DNA of 64,000 bases. It comes from Gammaproteobacteria bacterium UBA2675. Lineage in GTDB: Bacteria > Pseudomonadota > Gammaproteobacteria > Pseudomonadales > Pseudohongiellaceae. The position numbers and the translations under genes are program-made. Location of the stretch: NCBI GenBank assembly GCA_002354805.1, contig DEMH01000010.1, forward strand, positions 62,001 to 126,000. Reading direction: 5' to 3'. A model generated the notes under the pieces. That model made no database searches, was not told where the DNA came from, and saw only the letters and a program-made list of their open reading frames with translations. Shown here in pieces: positions 39,355 through 48,078 of the stretch (its first letter is position 1; every line of letters begins with the position of its first letter).

Positions 39355-40710
39355 CTACGCAACCGGCCAATCGGCTGCATCAACCGAGTCCAGCTGGGTA
39401 TTTGGCTGCTCAGGTGCCCAGTGCCGCACATAGTCTCCGTGAGGGTCGAACTGGGCCGTCTGTTTTTCAATATTGAAGTGTCGACCACCGCGAGGATCCA
39501 CACCTACGCCTGCAATATATTGCCAGTTGCCCCAGTTTGACGCGACATCATAATCAACCAGCTGGTGCTCAAACCAGGCCGCGCCATAGCGCCAGTCCAT
39601 GCCCAGTTCGTTGACAAAGCAACTGGCTGCAATCTGACGTCCCCGATTGGACAGGTAGCCAGTCGCCTTCAATTCCTTCATGCAGGCGTTTACCAGCGGC
39701 CAGGGCGTATTGCCATGACACCACTTCTGGTATCGCTCAGGATGCAGGCAGGCGTGCGGTGCCTGCTTGCGCAGGCCTTTCAGGCGGTACAGGCTGTCAT
39801 GCTGTGCCAGCGCCAGCCAGTGAAAGTATTCACGCCAAAGCAGCTCCTGCAGCAGATGCTGACTGGATGCGGTGACACCGTTTCGCTCCTCGTGTTGCTG
39901 CAACATGTGTGCAGCACGGCGCACTGACAGACATCCCTGCGAGAGTGCCGCTGATAACCTGCTGGAGTTGTCCCTGCCAGACAGCGCGTTGCGTGTCTCC
40001 TTATAGGTCATCGGCAACTCTGATTCGAAGTAACGCCTGGCATGACTGGAGGCAGCCGACTCACCCGGCGGGAAAGCGAGATCCGCGCTATTGTCGACGC
40101 CGGGGCGCTGACCGCCATTGGCTGCCAAAGGCGGCAGCGTTGGCAGCCAGGCGGGTAACGGGCTGCTTTCTACAACTCGCAGCGGCGGGCGGGGCAGCGA
40201 ATCAGGTGTCTGAATGGGAAGTTGCGGCGGAAGATCCTGAGCCCGCTGGCGAAATGCCGCAAATCCCTGCTTCAGTGTGCTCAGTTCGGTGTCAATCTGT
40301 TCTAGCTCATAAAGCGTATTGTTATCTACCTGCACTATTTGCAGGTTGGGGAAACGAGACTGCAGATAGCTCAGAATCCGGCGCTCATCGCTGCCATTCT
40401 GACGACTGCAGACCAGGCGGTTGACGGGGTGTCGGTCAATCAACTGGCTTAGCTGTTGTTCTGTGTAGCCGTACTTGATATCAAGGTATTGACCGCGGTC
40501 ACGCAGGGATCGGCCCAGTTCGGCCAGTGACTCATTCAGGTAGCGCCAGCGATGCAGGCCCATTGAGCTGATATGATAGCGATGTGGCAGAAACCATCGC
40601 TGATCAACACAATAAACACAAATTAATGCGTCGCTTTGTGAGGCCCGCAGCAGGGCCGGGTTGTCACTGAGTCGCAAATCATTCGTTATCCAGTACAAAG
40701 TTGTCGCCAT
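39355..40710 (-). CDS. DASH-type cryptochrome / photolyase-like protein
   Basis: A 451-residue FAD-binding protein. The N-terminal alpha/beta antenna-type domain (TLYWITNDLRLSDNPAL) precedes a helical FAD domain with YKETRNALSGRDNSSRLSAALSQGCLS, NRGRQIAASCFVNELGMDWRYGA and the DASH block DYDVASNWGNWQYIAGVGVDPRGGR. The last is characteristic of cryptochrome-DASH, which repairs cyclobutane dimers in single-stranded DNA and may act as a light sensor. It is divergent from a cytochrome c gene; the gap holds a long inverted repeat. Confidence 0.93.
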   Translation of the reverse strand: MATTLYWITNDLRLSDNPALLRASQSDALICVYCVDQRWFLPHRYHISSMGLHRWRYLNESLAELGRSLRDRGQYLDIKYGYTEQQLSQLIDRHPVNRLVCSRQNGSDERRILSYLQSRFPNLQIVQVDNNTLYELEQIDTELSTLKQGFAAFRQRAQDLPPQLPIQTPDSLPRPPLRVVESSPLPAWLPTLPPLAANGGQRPGVDNSADLAFPPGESAASSHARRYFESELPMTYKETRNALSGRDNSSRLSAALSQGCLSVRRAAHMLQQHEERNGVTASSQHLLQELLWREYFHWLALAQHDSLYRLKGLRKQAPHACLHPERYQKWCHGNTPWPLVNACMKELKATGYLSNRGRQIAASCFVNELGMDWRYGAAWFEHQLVDYDVASNWGNWQYIAGVGVDPRGGRHFNIEKQTAQFDPHGDYVRHWAPEQPNTQLDSVDAADWPVA

Positions 40711-40771
40711 GTGATCGCGCCCATCGAGTAAATTGGGGTAAAATTGCGCCGCGCGGCAAGTTGCAGATCAA

Positions 40772-40818
40772 ACCGGTGAATTTGGGTCTGTTCCGTGCAG
40801 ATGTAGGGTATCACCGGT
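40772..40818. promoter_or_regulatory. Inverted repeat ACCGGTGA / TCACCGGT between cry and cytochrome c
   Basis: An exact eight-base inverted repeat (40772-40779 and 40811-40818) is separated by 31 bases in the gap between the divergent cryptochrome and cytochrome c genes. Each arm contains the palindrome ACCGGT. It could be a pair of regulator half sites controlling either gene; no regulator is identified. Confidence 0.35.
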
Positions 40819-40841
40819 GCTTATGAATTTCAGGAGTAATT

Positions 40842-41276
40842 ATGAAGCAAGTGTACATCCCGGTTTTAACTGTATTGGGCACCGTAGCGGTCATTGGAAT
40901 CGCCTGGATGAATCTGGATCTGCCTGATCAATCACGCGTTCATGCCTGTATTGGCGAGTGTTATGAGCAGTATGTAGCAGACAACGGTAACATTCTCGAT
41001 CAGCAGCGTGCTGCCGCTGAGGCGGCTGCCTCTGCCAGTCCTGCAGAGCTTGGTGCGGCCACCTACGCCAGCTGTGCTGCCTGTCACGGCGCCAATGGCG
41101 GCGGTGGCATTGGCCCAGCCCTGGCTGGTCGCAGCCCGGACTTCATCGTGGAAGCGCTGACAGCCTATAAAAACCGGGAAGAGCGTGGCCCACAAAGTGC
41201 AATGATGTACGCGACGGCGGCAGCACTGACCGACGACGAAATGCAGAATCTGGCAGCTTACATAGAGACACTGTAA
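40842..41276 (+). CDS. Membrane-anchored or exported c-type cytochrome
   Basis: A 144-residue protein with an N-terminal hydrophobic segment (about residues 6-24), which acts as signal or anchor, and one haem-binding CAACH at 78-82. The Met-rich RGPQSAMMYATAA late in the chain gives a likely sixth ligand. Between anchor and haem there is an additional cysteine pair (CIGEC, C36 and C40) not usual in class I cytochromes. AGGAG sits before the ATG. It probably shuttles electrons in the periplasm, possibly to the cbb3 oxidase, though the genes are 17 kb apart. Confidence 0.85.
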   Translation: MKQVYIPVLTVLGTVAVIGIAWMNLDLPDQSRVHACIGECYEQYVADNGNILDQQRAAAEAAASASPAELGAATYASCAACHGANGGGGIGPALAGRSPDFIVEALTAYKNREERGPQSAMMYATAAALTDDEMQNLAAYIETL

Positions 41277-41398
41277 GCCTGATACATGCCGGGCGCGATA
41301 GCCGTCTGTAGTGCAATTCTGCAGACGGCCAAGCGAAAACCCCCATACCTGAGCCGATCCTTCCCTGGCCGCAGGTCCCTTCGTTAAACAGCCTATCG

Positions 41399-42364
41399 CT
41401 ATACCATTGGCAGCTCGTCGACGGTCGCAATCATGCGGCGTCGCATGGCTTCGTCGGGCAGGCGCCCGAGCATTGCACCGATATTGTCTTCCATATTGCC
41501 GGGCCTGCTGGTCGATGGAGTCGCGGCGGTGACCACAGGGTGGCTGAGCACAAATTTCAGGAAGAACTGCCCCCAGGTTGATGCATCGAATTCGCTGGCA
41601 TACTCAGGTACTGGCCGGTCGCCAACGCGTGACCACAGACGTGTCCGGCCAAACGGCGCGTACACCAGCACGCCGATACCGCGTTCCTGGGCCAGCGGCA
41701 GAATGGTTTCCTCAACGTCGCGGTTGTCGACAGCGTAATCAATACCGATAAAGTCCAGCGGCTGGCTGCGCATCACCTCAATCAGGTGATCGTACTGTCC
41801 AGGGAAAGTTGTTGTAATACCCATGTAACGAATGCGACCAGCCTCTTTGTATTCTCGCAGAATGCCGAGTTGTGTGTCCGGGTCACCCATATTGTGGACC
41901 TGGATCAGGTCAATAACCGGCTTCGCTATGCGTTCAAAGGAGGTTTCAATCTGTTCGCGGGCGGCCTGTGGATCTGCGCTGCCGCCATCCCGGCCGGCGA
42001 CATTGACTTTGGTTGCCCAGAACAGTGAGTCATTGATACCCAGTTCCTGGGCGATCTGGCCTGCCACTTCCTCCGATGCGCCGTAACTGGGAGCGGTATC
42101 AAACACACGCCCACCCAGAGAGTGCATGCGCTGCAATACGTCCCGAACAGCGCTGATATCTTCGCTGCGTGCCACCTGTGCAAAGGTGGCGGAGCTGCCC
42201 AGCCCGATGGCAGGCAGCATCTGTCCGGAAGATGGAATTGGTCGCATGATGGGTGACGCATTCTGCGCAAGTGCCAGAAAGGATGGCGATAAAGTCAGTG
42301 CCGCTCCGGCGCCAAGACTGGTACCGAGGAACTTGCGACGCGAAAGAACACGGTTGTTGCTCAT
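41399..42364 (-). CDS. Tat-exported aldo/keto reductase family protein
   Basis: A 321-residue protein beginning with a twin-arginine signal (SRRKFLGTS, hydrophobic stretch, cleavage near ALAQN), so it is folded in the cytoplasm and exported, probably with a bound cofactor. The body is an aldo/keto reductase barrel: DTAPSYG (Asp and Tyr of the catalytic set), WATKVN (Lys) and LIQVHN (His). Substrate unknown; exported members often belong to the general oxidoreductase/AKR mix of marine bacteria. Confidence 0.87.
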   Translation of the reverse strand: MSNNRVLSRRKFLGTSLGAGAALTLSPSFLALAQNASPIMRPIPSSGQMLPAIGLGSSATFAQVARSEDISAVRDVLQRMHSLGGRVFDTAPSYGASEEVAGQIAQELGINDSLFWATKVNVAGRDGGSADPQAAREQIETSFERIAKPVIDLIQVHNMGDPDTQLGILREYKEAGRIRYMGITTTFPGQYDHLIEVMRSQPLDFIGIDYAVDNRDVEETILPLAQERGIGVLVYAPFGRTRLWSRVGDRPVPEYASEFDASTWGQFFLKFVLSHPVVTAATPSTSRPGNMEDNIGAMLGRLPDEAMRRRMIATVDELPMV

Positions 42365-42472
42365 CAGACTACTCCGGTTTGTTTGAATGGTTATTCAGAG
42401 ACCTGCGCAGGTCAGTTTACCCAGAGGGCTGATAACGCATCAACAAAAACCGGTTCGCCCGCCGGATACCAG

Positions 42473-43099
42473 TCAATTACGCCGGAAGATGACACTCAGA
42501 TTGTTGGCAGGCATCTCAATTGTGTCTACCAGTTCAAGTTGATGCTGGCCTGCCAGTTGCACCACATCTTCAAGGTGCCGCACGCCCCACTGCGGATTTC
42601 TGCTTTGCAGGTCGGCATCAAAGGCTGCGTTGCTGTCTGCAGTATGGCGGCCCCCGCGCTGATAGGGGCCATACAGATACAGAATGCCACCAGCATTCAG
42701 TAAGGCCTCTGCATGGCGCATCAGACCCTGTGTGGCTGGCCAGGGACTGATGTGAATCATGTTGATGCAGGTGATGAGGTCCAGCGCGACAGGGTCCAGC
42801 CCGGCCAATGCCAGTTGCGCACTGGTCTGGGCAGGCTCGCCACTGATATCCAGCGGGAGTGGGGGCTGCAGCGCATCGATGCCCTGGTGTTCACGCCATT
42901 CGGCAATGCTCGACAGTGCCTCGGGTTTGATATCGCTTGGCCACCACTGCGCAACTGGCAGCTCGTGACTGAAGAAAATGGCATGTTCGCCAGTCCCCGC
43001 TGCGATCTCGAGAGCCTTGTCGCCAGGTTTTACAAACGACTTCAGGACCTGACAGATTGGTTCGCGGTTACGCAGCGCCGATGGTGCACTCTGTCTCAT
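42473..43099 (-). CDS. DUF938 SAM-dependent methyltransferase-like protein
   Basis: A 208-residue protein with the SAM-binding motif LEIAAGTGEHAIFFS (about residues 30-44), then WWPSDIKPEAL and INMIHISPW, as in the DUF938 family. The substrate is not known. Its start overlaps the end of the MAPEG gene by four bases, so the pair is translationally coupled. Confidence 0.88.
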   Translation of the reverse strand: MRQSAPSALRNREPICQVLKSFVKPGDKALEIAAGTGEHAIFFSHELPVAQWWPSDIKPEALSSIAEWREHQGIDALQPPLPLDISGEPAQTSAQLALAGLDPVALDLITCINMIHISPWPATQGLMRHAEALLNAGGILYLYGPYQRGGRHTADSNAAFDADLQSRNPQWGVRHLEDVVQLAGQHQLELVDTIEMPANNLSVIFRRN

Positions 43100-43485
43100 G
43101 CCGGCAAAAGCGCCATCACAGCAGCCACAATGGCACCGATCACAAGAAACAGATTGGGCAGCATGGTAAGCGCGAATCCAAGGCCTCGTGTCTTGGGGTC
43201 TTTTACGTAGGCGATGGCATAGAGCTGGCGGCCGATGACAAAAATCAGGCCAAGTATGGCGGCATACAATGCACTGATACTGTTGGCGAACATGAAGATG
43301 GCCGGCAGGAAGATCACCAGGCTTTCCAGTGTGTTCATCTGAACCCGATAGTAACGCTCAAAGGTCGGGTCGCCCTGAACTGCTGGTGCGGGCACATTGT
43401 ATTTTCCCCGAGCGCGTCCAACCTGTACGCCGAATACGATGTATTGCAGCAGTGCGACAGCAACGATCAACATTACCCATGCCAT
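43096..43485 (-). CDS. MAPEG family membrane protein
   Basis: A 129-residue four-helix inner-membrane protein of the MAPEG family (eicosanoid and glutathione metabolism in eukaryotes). The family pattern FERYYRVQMNTLESLVIFLPAIFMFA (residues about 42-67) is clear. Bacterial members include glutathione transferase-like proteins; no substrate can be inferred. It is coupled to the DUF938 gene after it. Confidence 0.88.
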   Translation of the reverse strand: MAWVMLIVAVALLQYIVFGVQVGRARGKYNVPAPAVQGDPTFERYYRVQMNTLESLVIFLPAIFMFANSISALYAAILGLIFVIGRQLYAIAYVKDPKTRGLGFALTMLPNLFLVIGAIVAAVMALLPA

Positions 43486-43555
43486 GATGGCTTCCCCTGT
43501 TGTTATGTGATGGTGGCCCGATCATAAGGTCTGGCACGGGTATTCACAAGCGCGG

Positions 43556-44377
43556 TTAAAGTCCAAATCGTTCGCGGAGAAAGCGCGCAACACCGTCTTC
43601 ATGGTGATGCCCGATGACAGCCGTGGCGGCGGCTTTGACCGGATCTTTGGCATTGCTGGTGGCGTAGCTCTCGTCAGCAATGGCAAACATGCTCAAGTCA
43701 TTGTCGCTGTCGCCAAAACAGATCACCCGGGAGGCGCCCAGTTGCTCACGCAGTGCAGCAATTGCTGCCCCTTTGCTGGCTTCGCTGTGATGAATGTCAA
43801 TCCACTTGAGGGACTGGTCTTCCATGGCTGGTCCGGAATAGGCAACCAGCAGCGGTTCATTGGAGATGTTGTCGTTTACAAAGTCGACAGATTCATTTTG
43901 ACCAATCATGTTAATGTTGGTGATCTGTACGTCGTTCGGCATGGCCTGCAGTGGTTTGACCGGCGTTTCGGTGCGGGCTGCAAAGACTGCCAGCAGCCGT
44001 TCTTCAACCGAGTGTCGCACTGGCGGGTGGAAAACGGCGTGTTGGTGCCGCTCGTTGATGGTATGCACAAACGGCGTCAGATCCGCCTGGTCGGCAGCTG
44101 CCAGGATGTGTCTGGCCTCAACGATAGTGAGAAAGTTGCCCAGTGAAATGCTTTCCTGGCGCGGGTCCCATACCAGCACACCGTTAGTGTAAACATGAGG
44201 GAGTCCGAAGCCATGATCAGCGATGATGTCTTTGGCTGCATGCAGGTTGCGACCGGTCGCAACCGTATAGGCAATACCGTTGCGTTCCAGCTCGCGCAGA
44301 GTGTCGCGCGTGAATACGGAGATTCTGGAAGAATTATCCAGCAGCGTACCATCGAGATCAAAAACGAACAGTTCCAT
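43556..44377 (-). CDS. HAD-superfamily Cof-type phosphatase
   Basis: A 273-residue HAD-IIB hydrolase. The nucleophile motif is FDLDGTL at the N terminus, the second motif is VATGRN, and the late GDSDNDLSMF closes the metal site. Such enzymes dephosphorylate sugar phosphates, nucleotides or cofactors. I start at 44377 (MELFVFDLDG); the open frame extends to 44431 without family-like sequence, and no strong ribosome site is visible. It is divergent from the M20 hydrolase gene. Confidence 0.87.
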   Translation of the reverse strand: MELFVFDLDGTLLDNSSRISVFTRDTLRELERNGIAYTVATGRNLHAAKDIIADHGFGLPHVYTNGVLVWDPRQESISLGNFLTIVEARHILAAADQADLTPFVHTINERHQHAVFHPPVRHSVEERLLAVFAARTETPVKPLQAMPNDVQITNINMIGQNESVDFVNDNISNEPLLVAYSGPAMEDQSLKWIDIHHSEASKGAAIAALREQLGASRVICFGDSDNDLSMFAIADESYATSNAKDPVKAAATAVIGHHHEDGVARFLRERFGL

Positions 44378-44515
44378 AGCAAATACCGGGTTACGGCCCA
44401 CCAGGGACTCGCAAAACGTTGATTGTAACAAAGCTTGCTGGATTTATCTGCCGCGCAGGGCTACGCTTTCTGGCACTATCGGCAGATCAATAATGACAAC
44501 TCAGGAGCCAGAACA

Positions 44516-45799
44516 ATGAAACAGCTCACCGCAGCGCTATTCCTATTTGCAAGTGCAGTTGTCAGTGCCCAGACCCCGGCGCTGCCGGCCAGTGTGCAGG
44601 GGCGTGTTGATGCCGTCATGCCCCAGGTAGTCGACTGGCGCCGCGACTTTCACCAGCATCCTGAACTTGGCAATCGTGAATTTCGTACCGCCGGTGTGAT
44701 TGCATCACATCTGGAATCACTGGGTATGGAGGTCACGACTGGCGTCGCACATACGGGTGTTGTTGGTATTCTGCACGGTGGTCGGCCTGGGCCGGTGGTT
44801 GCGCTGCGCGCGGATATGGATGCGCTGCCCGTGGAAGAGCAGGTGGATCTGCCGTTTGCCTCACAGGTGCGCACCGAATACAACGGTCAGGATGTCGGGG
44901 TGATGCACGCCTGCGGTCATGATAATCACATGGCCATCCTGATGGGCACAGCCTCAGTGCTGGCAGGCATTCGCGATGAGCTGCCCGGTACCGTCATGTT
45001 CATCTTTCAGCCAGCCGAGGAAGGCGCTCCCGAAGGTGAGGAGGGTGGTGCTGAACTGATGCTGAAGGAAGGCCTTTTTGACGAATTGCGGCCTGATGCC
45101 GTGTTTGGCCTGCATGTCTGGCCGATTCCGGCCGGACAGATTGCGGTTCGTGAAGGTGGTACCATGGCATCCAGCGACTCCTTCCGGATTCGGGTGCAGG
45201 GGCAGCAGACCCACGGCGCAGCTCCATGGGCAGGCATCGACCCGATTGTGATTGCCTCACAGATCGTGCTGGGCCTGCAGACGATTCCCAGTCGCCAGCT
45301 GGATGCCACGCTGACCCCATCGATTGTCACGGTGGGGGCCATTAATGGCGGTCTGCGCAGCAATATCATCCCTGACTCGGTGGAAATGATCGGCACACTG
45401 CGTACCTTTGATGCCGAGACACGCCGGCAGATCCATCAGCGCGTTGAGCGAACGGCAAAACAGATTGCAGAAAGCGCCGGCGCAACTGCTGAGGTCGATA
45501 TATCGCTGGGCTATCCGGTTACCAATAACGATCCGGCTTTGACGCGGCGTATGTCGGCGACACTGCAGCGTGTAGCGGGTGAACGATTCACCGAGGCTTC
45601 ACTGATTACTGGCGCGGAGGATTTCTCCTACTATGCCAATGAGGTGCCAGGTATGTTCTTTTTTCTGGGTATTGCCGCCGATGACCCTGCCATGGTGTAT
45701 CCAAATCACTCACCGTTCTTTTATGCCGATGAGCGGGCTTTGCCGGTGGGCGTGAGTGCCATGACAGCGCTGGCACTGGATTTTCTGAACGGAAATTAA
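44516..45799 (+). CDS. Exported M20 amidohydrolase (hippurate hydrolase type)
   Basis: A 427-residue M20D peptidase-like amidohydrolase. After a signal peptide (MKQLTAALFLFASAVVSAQ) it shows RRDFHQHPELG, the metal site MHACGHDNHM and FIFQPAEEG with the catalytic Glu. Family members hydrolyse N-acyl amino acids. I start at 44516, eight bases after AGGAG; the frame begins earlier at 44435 but lacks a signal there. Its export fits use of external N-acyl amino acids or peptides. Confidence 0.9.
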   Translation: MKQLTAALFLFASAVVSAQTPALPASVQGRVDAVMPQVVDWRRDFHQHPELGNREFRTAGVIASHLESLGMEVTTGVAHTGVVGILHGGRPGPVVALRADMDALPVEEQVDLPFASQVRTEYNGQDVGVMHACGHDNHMAILMGTASVLAGIRDELPGTVMFIFQPAEEGAPEGEEGGAELMLKEGLFDELRPDAVFGLHVWPIPAGQIAVREGGTMASSDSFRIRVQGQQTHGAAPWAGIDPIVIASQIVLGLQTIPSRQLDATLTPSIVTVGAINGGLRSNIIPDSVEMIGTLRTFDAETRRQIHQRVERTAKQIAESAGATAEVDISLGYPVTNNDPALTRRMSATLQRVAGERFTEASLITGAEDFSYYANEVPGMFFFLGIAADDPAMVYPNHSPFFYADERALPVGVSAMTALALDFLNGN

Positions 45800-45809
45800 G
45801 AGCAGCGCA

Positions 45810-46697
45810 CTAACGTCGCAGCCATTGCGTTAGTTTGTGCCAGACACGCAGTGCCGGGTAGACATTGACCACGCTGTAATGAAAAGGTCGCTTGACCGGC
45901 ACTGAGCACTGCAGAAAATCTTCCGCCACTGGCAGTATCTGCAGGTCACGGCTGCGCATGCTGGCCACCTGCTCAGCTGTCATGGGCAAAAAAGCTTTGG
46001 GCTCGGTGCCCGCCCAGCGCTCTGCCAGTTGTACGGCTCGGGTTTTGTGTTTGCCCCGGTAAACGGGAACCTCTGGCAGGAACATTGCGACCGGGTGTGG
46101 CCAGATGCCCATTTTGCCGAACAGCGGGGCGGCCTGGTCAGCATTGGCTGCCTCGCCTTCTACAAACTGCCAGTCTTTGGCTTTTAACCTTCCCGCATGG
46201 GCGATGACGCCGTCCACATAGCTCAAATCGCGCTGTGTCTTCTTCTCGGGCTGATGACGGAAATACACAGGAAAGTTGTCTGCCAGCTGTGTGATGCGTC
46301 GGTCGCGTCGGTTGCGCCGGCCACGCAAAAACATGGGGTGCAGAAATGCAGCATTTGGATACTGCGCAAAAAATGCCTCAATGTAGTCCTGATCCTGTTG
46401 ATCGATATCACGTACCACCTGCATATCATCCTGAATAAAAAACACCAGCTCGCTGCGGCTGTTGTCCAGGGCCAGTTGCATATTATTGTAGAGACCACCA
46501 TGTCGTGCGCCATCCTTGACCTGGCCCAGCATAAGCTCAACACCGGGCGGCAAGGCCGACAGATAAGCTTGTGTGTCCGGACAGGTGCTGCGATCATCGA
46601 CAATACAGATGCGGCTGTCTGGTGCGTGTCGCAACAGCGAATCGACACAGTTTTTAAGGAAGTCGCCGCGATTGTAGGAAAATACAAAAATGTCCAT
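45810..46697 (-). CDS. Glycosyltransferase family 2-like protein
   Basis: A 295-residue GT-A fold glycosyltransferase. The N terminus (MDIFVFSYNRGDFLKNCVDSLL, then IVDDRST) and the nucleotide-sugar motif FFIQDDMQ are visible. It is a single gene without surface-polysaccharide neighbours, so the acceptor is unknown. It is divergent from the thioesterase gene and converges on the M20 gene ten bases away; a seven-base inverted repeat (ACTAACG at 45809, CGTTAGT at 45828) lies across its 3' end. Confidence 0.78.
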   Translation of the reverse strand: MDIFVFSYNRGDFLKNCVDSLLRHAPDSRICIVDDRSTCPDTQAYLSALPPGVELMLGQVKDGARHGGLYNNMQLALDNSRSELVFFIQDDMQVVRDIDQQDQDYIEAFFAQYPNAAFLHPMFLRGRRNRRDRRITQLADNFPVYFRHQPEKKTQRDLSYVDGVIAHAGRLKAKDWQFVEGEAANADQAAPLFGKMGIWPHPVAMFLPEVPVYRGKHKTRAVQLAERWAGTEPKAFLPMTAEQVASMRSRDLQILPVAEDFLQCSVPVKRPFHYSVVNVYPALRVWHKLTQWLRR

Positions 46698-46793
46698 GCA
46701 GGTCCAGTGATTGGCAGTAAATTCAGGTTGCGGCCATTTTACGGTGAATGGCGCTTAATTGCAGTCCTGCATGAGTAAATACAGGAGTGTTGC

Positions 46794-47243
46794 ATGCTGA
46801 AGTGGGACCATCCCGCACCTTTTATGCACGAATTGACGGTTACCCGTGAAGATATAGATGAGCTCGGGCATGTCAACAACGCAGCCTATGTGCGCTGGCT
46901 GGAAGCCTGTGCCTGGCGTCACTCAGAGTCACTCGGCCTGTCATTGGCAGAATATCGCGATCTGGATCGCGCCATGGTCGTGTTGCGTCACGAAATCGAT
47001 TATCTGGCAGCGGCATATGAAGGCGACGAACTGGTGGTGGCCACCTGGATTGTAGAATCGGACGGACGGCTGAAGCTGAGCCGTCATTTTCAGATACAGA
47101 AAACCGGCAAAGGTGACACGCTGCTGCGGGCGCGCAGCGCATTCGTGTGCATTGAACTCAGCACTGGCAAGGCCAGGCGCATGCCGCAGGAATTCGTCAG
47201 TGGCTACGGCCAGGCGATGGTCAATATCAAAGGAGAGCCTTGA
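46794..47243 (+). CDS. Acyl-CoA thioesterase-like protein (4HBT)
   Basis: A 149-residue hotdog-fold thioesterase. VTREDIDELGHVNNAAYVRWLEACAWRHSESLG carries the HVNNxxY pattern of the 4HBT group. It is the first gene of a probable three-gene unit: its TGA overlaps the ATG of the dipeptidase gene by one base. Confidence 0.85.
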   Translation: MLKWDHPAPFMHELTVTREDIDELGHVNNAAYVRWLEACAWRHSESLGLSLAEYRDLDRAMVVLRHEIDYLAAAYEGDELVVATWIVESDGRLKLSRHFQIQKTGKGDTLLRARSAFVCIELSTGKARRMPQEFVSGYGQAMVNIKGEP

Positions 47244-48049
47244 TGGCATCTGGAAACAGCAGCATCAATAAACTAACCCGCCGTGCCGCTCTGGCGGTAG
47301 GCATTGCCTGTCTGGGCTCAACACTGACACATGCACAATCTGCCCCGCAATTGCCTGATGGGTTCAGCCTGTTGTCAGAGGTGGCACCGGATATTCAGCA
47401 GGATATCCGATACCGGGGCAACAACAACTTTCTTGGGCGTCCGGTTGCCGGCTACAGTGCCAACGAATGCGTACTGAGTACTGAAGCTGCCAATGCCCTG
47501 GCCGAGATTCAGCCACACCTTGCCGCGCTGGGTTTTGGGCTCAAGGTTTACGATTGCTATCGGCCCCAGCATGCCGTGGATGACTTTGTTGAATGGGCCC
47601 AACTGGTGTTTGATCAACGCATGAAGGCCAGCTATTACCCGGATGTTCCAAAGGCGGAATTATTTTCGCAGGGCTACATCGCCGAGCGCAGTGGTCATAG
47701 CCGCGGCAGCACGGTTGACCTGACGCTGGTACCGCTGGACAGTGAACAGCCAGAGGTCGATGCACTGGCCCGCGACTACGATTGCCGGGCACCGGTTGCC
47801 GAGCGGGTGCCGGACAACAGTCTGGATATGGGCACGGCCTATGACTGTTTTGATGCCCTGTCGCATACATTCAATGCCGCGGTGGGAGATGCGGTGCTGG
47901 CGCGCCGTCGCATGCTGGTCAATATCATGAATACCGCAGGATTTGATAATTACGATCAGGAATGGTGGCATTTCACCTTGCGGGACGAGCCCTTTCCGGA
48001 GCAATATTTCGACTTCGCGTTGCCGCAGACTACTGGCACAGAACAATAA
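47243..48049 (+). CDS. Exported VanX-type D-alanyl-D-alanine dipeptidase
   Basis: A 268-residue M15D metallopeptidase. It has a signal peptide (hydrophobic ALAVGIACLGSTLTHAQ, with RR before it), then the zinc motif SGHSRGSTVDLTL (His and Asp) and the late EWWHF (Glu and His). VanX enzymes cleave D-Ala-D-Ala. The absence of vanH or vanA nearby argues against a glycopeptide-resistance set; turnover of released wall peptides in the periplasm is more likely. AAAGGAGAG lies just upstream of the ATG at 47243; a TTG at 47240 is also in frame. Confidence 0.88.
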   Translation: MASGNSSINKLTRRAALAVGIACLGSTLTHAQSAPQLPDGFSLLSEVAPDIQQDIRYRGNNNFLGRPVAGYSANECVLSTEAANALAEIQPHLAALGFGLKVYDCYRPQHAVDDFVEWAQLVFDQRMKASYYPDVPKAELFSQGYIAERSGHSRGSTVDLTLVPLDSEQPEVDALARDYDCRAPVAERVPDNSLDMGTAYDCFDALSHTFNAAVGDAVLARRRMLVNIMNTAGFDNYDQEWWHFTLRDEPFPEQYFDFALPQTTGTEQ

Positions 48050-48078
48050 TCAATAACCACAGAATCGGACGCAAAGAT

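Noticed and set aside
47243..48049. Glycopeptide-resistance cluster around the VanX-like gene
   Set aside because: There is no vanH, vanA-type ligase or two-component system beside it.
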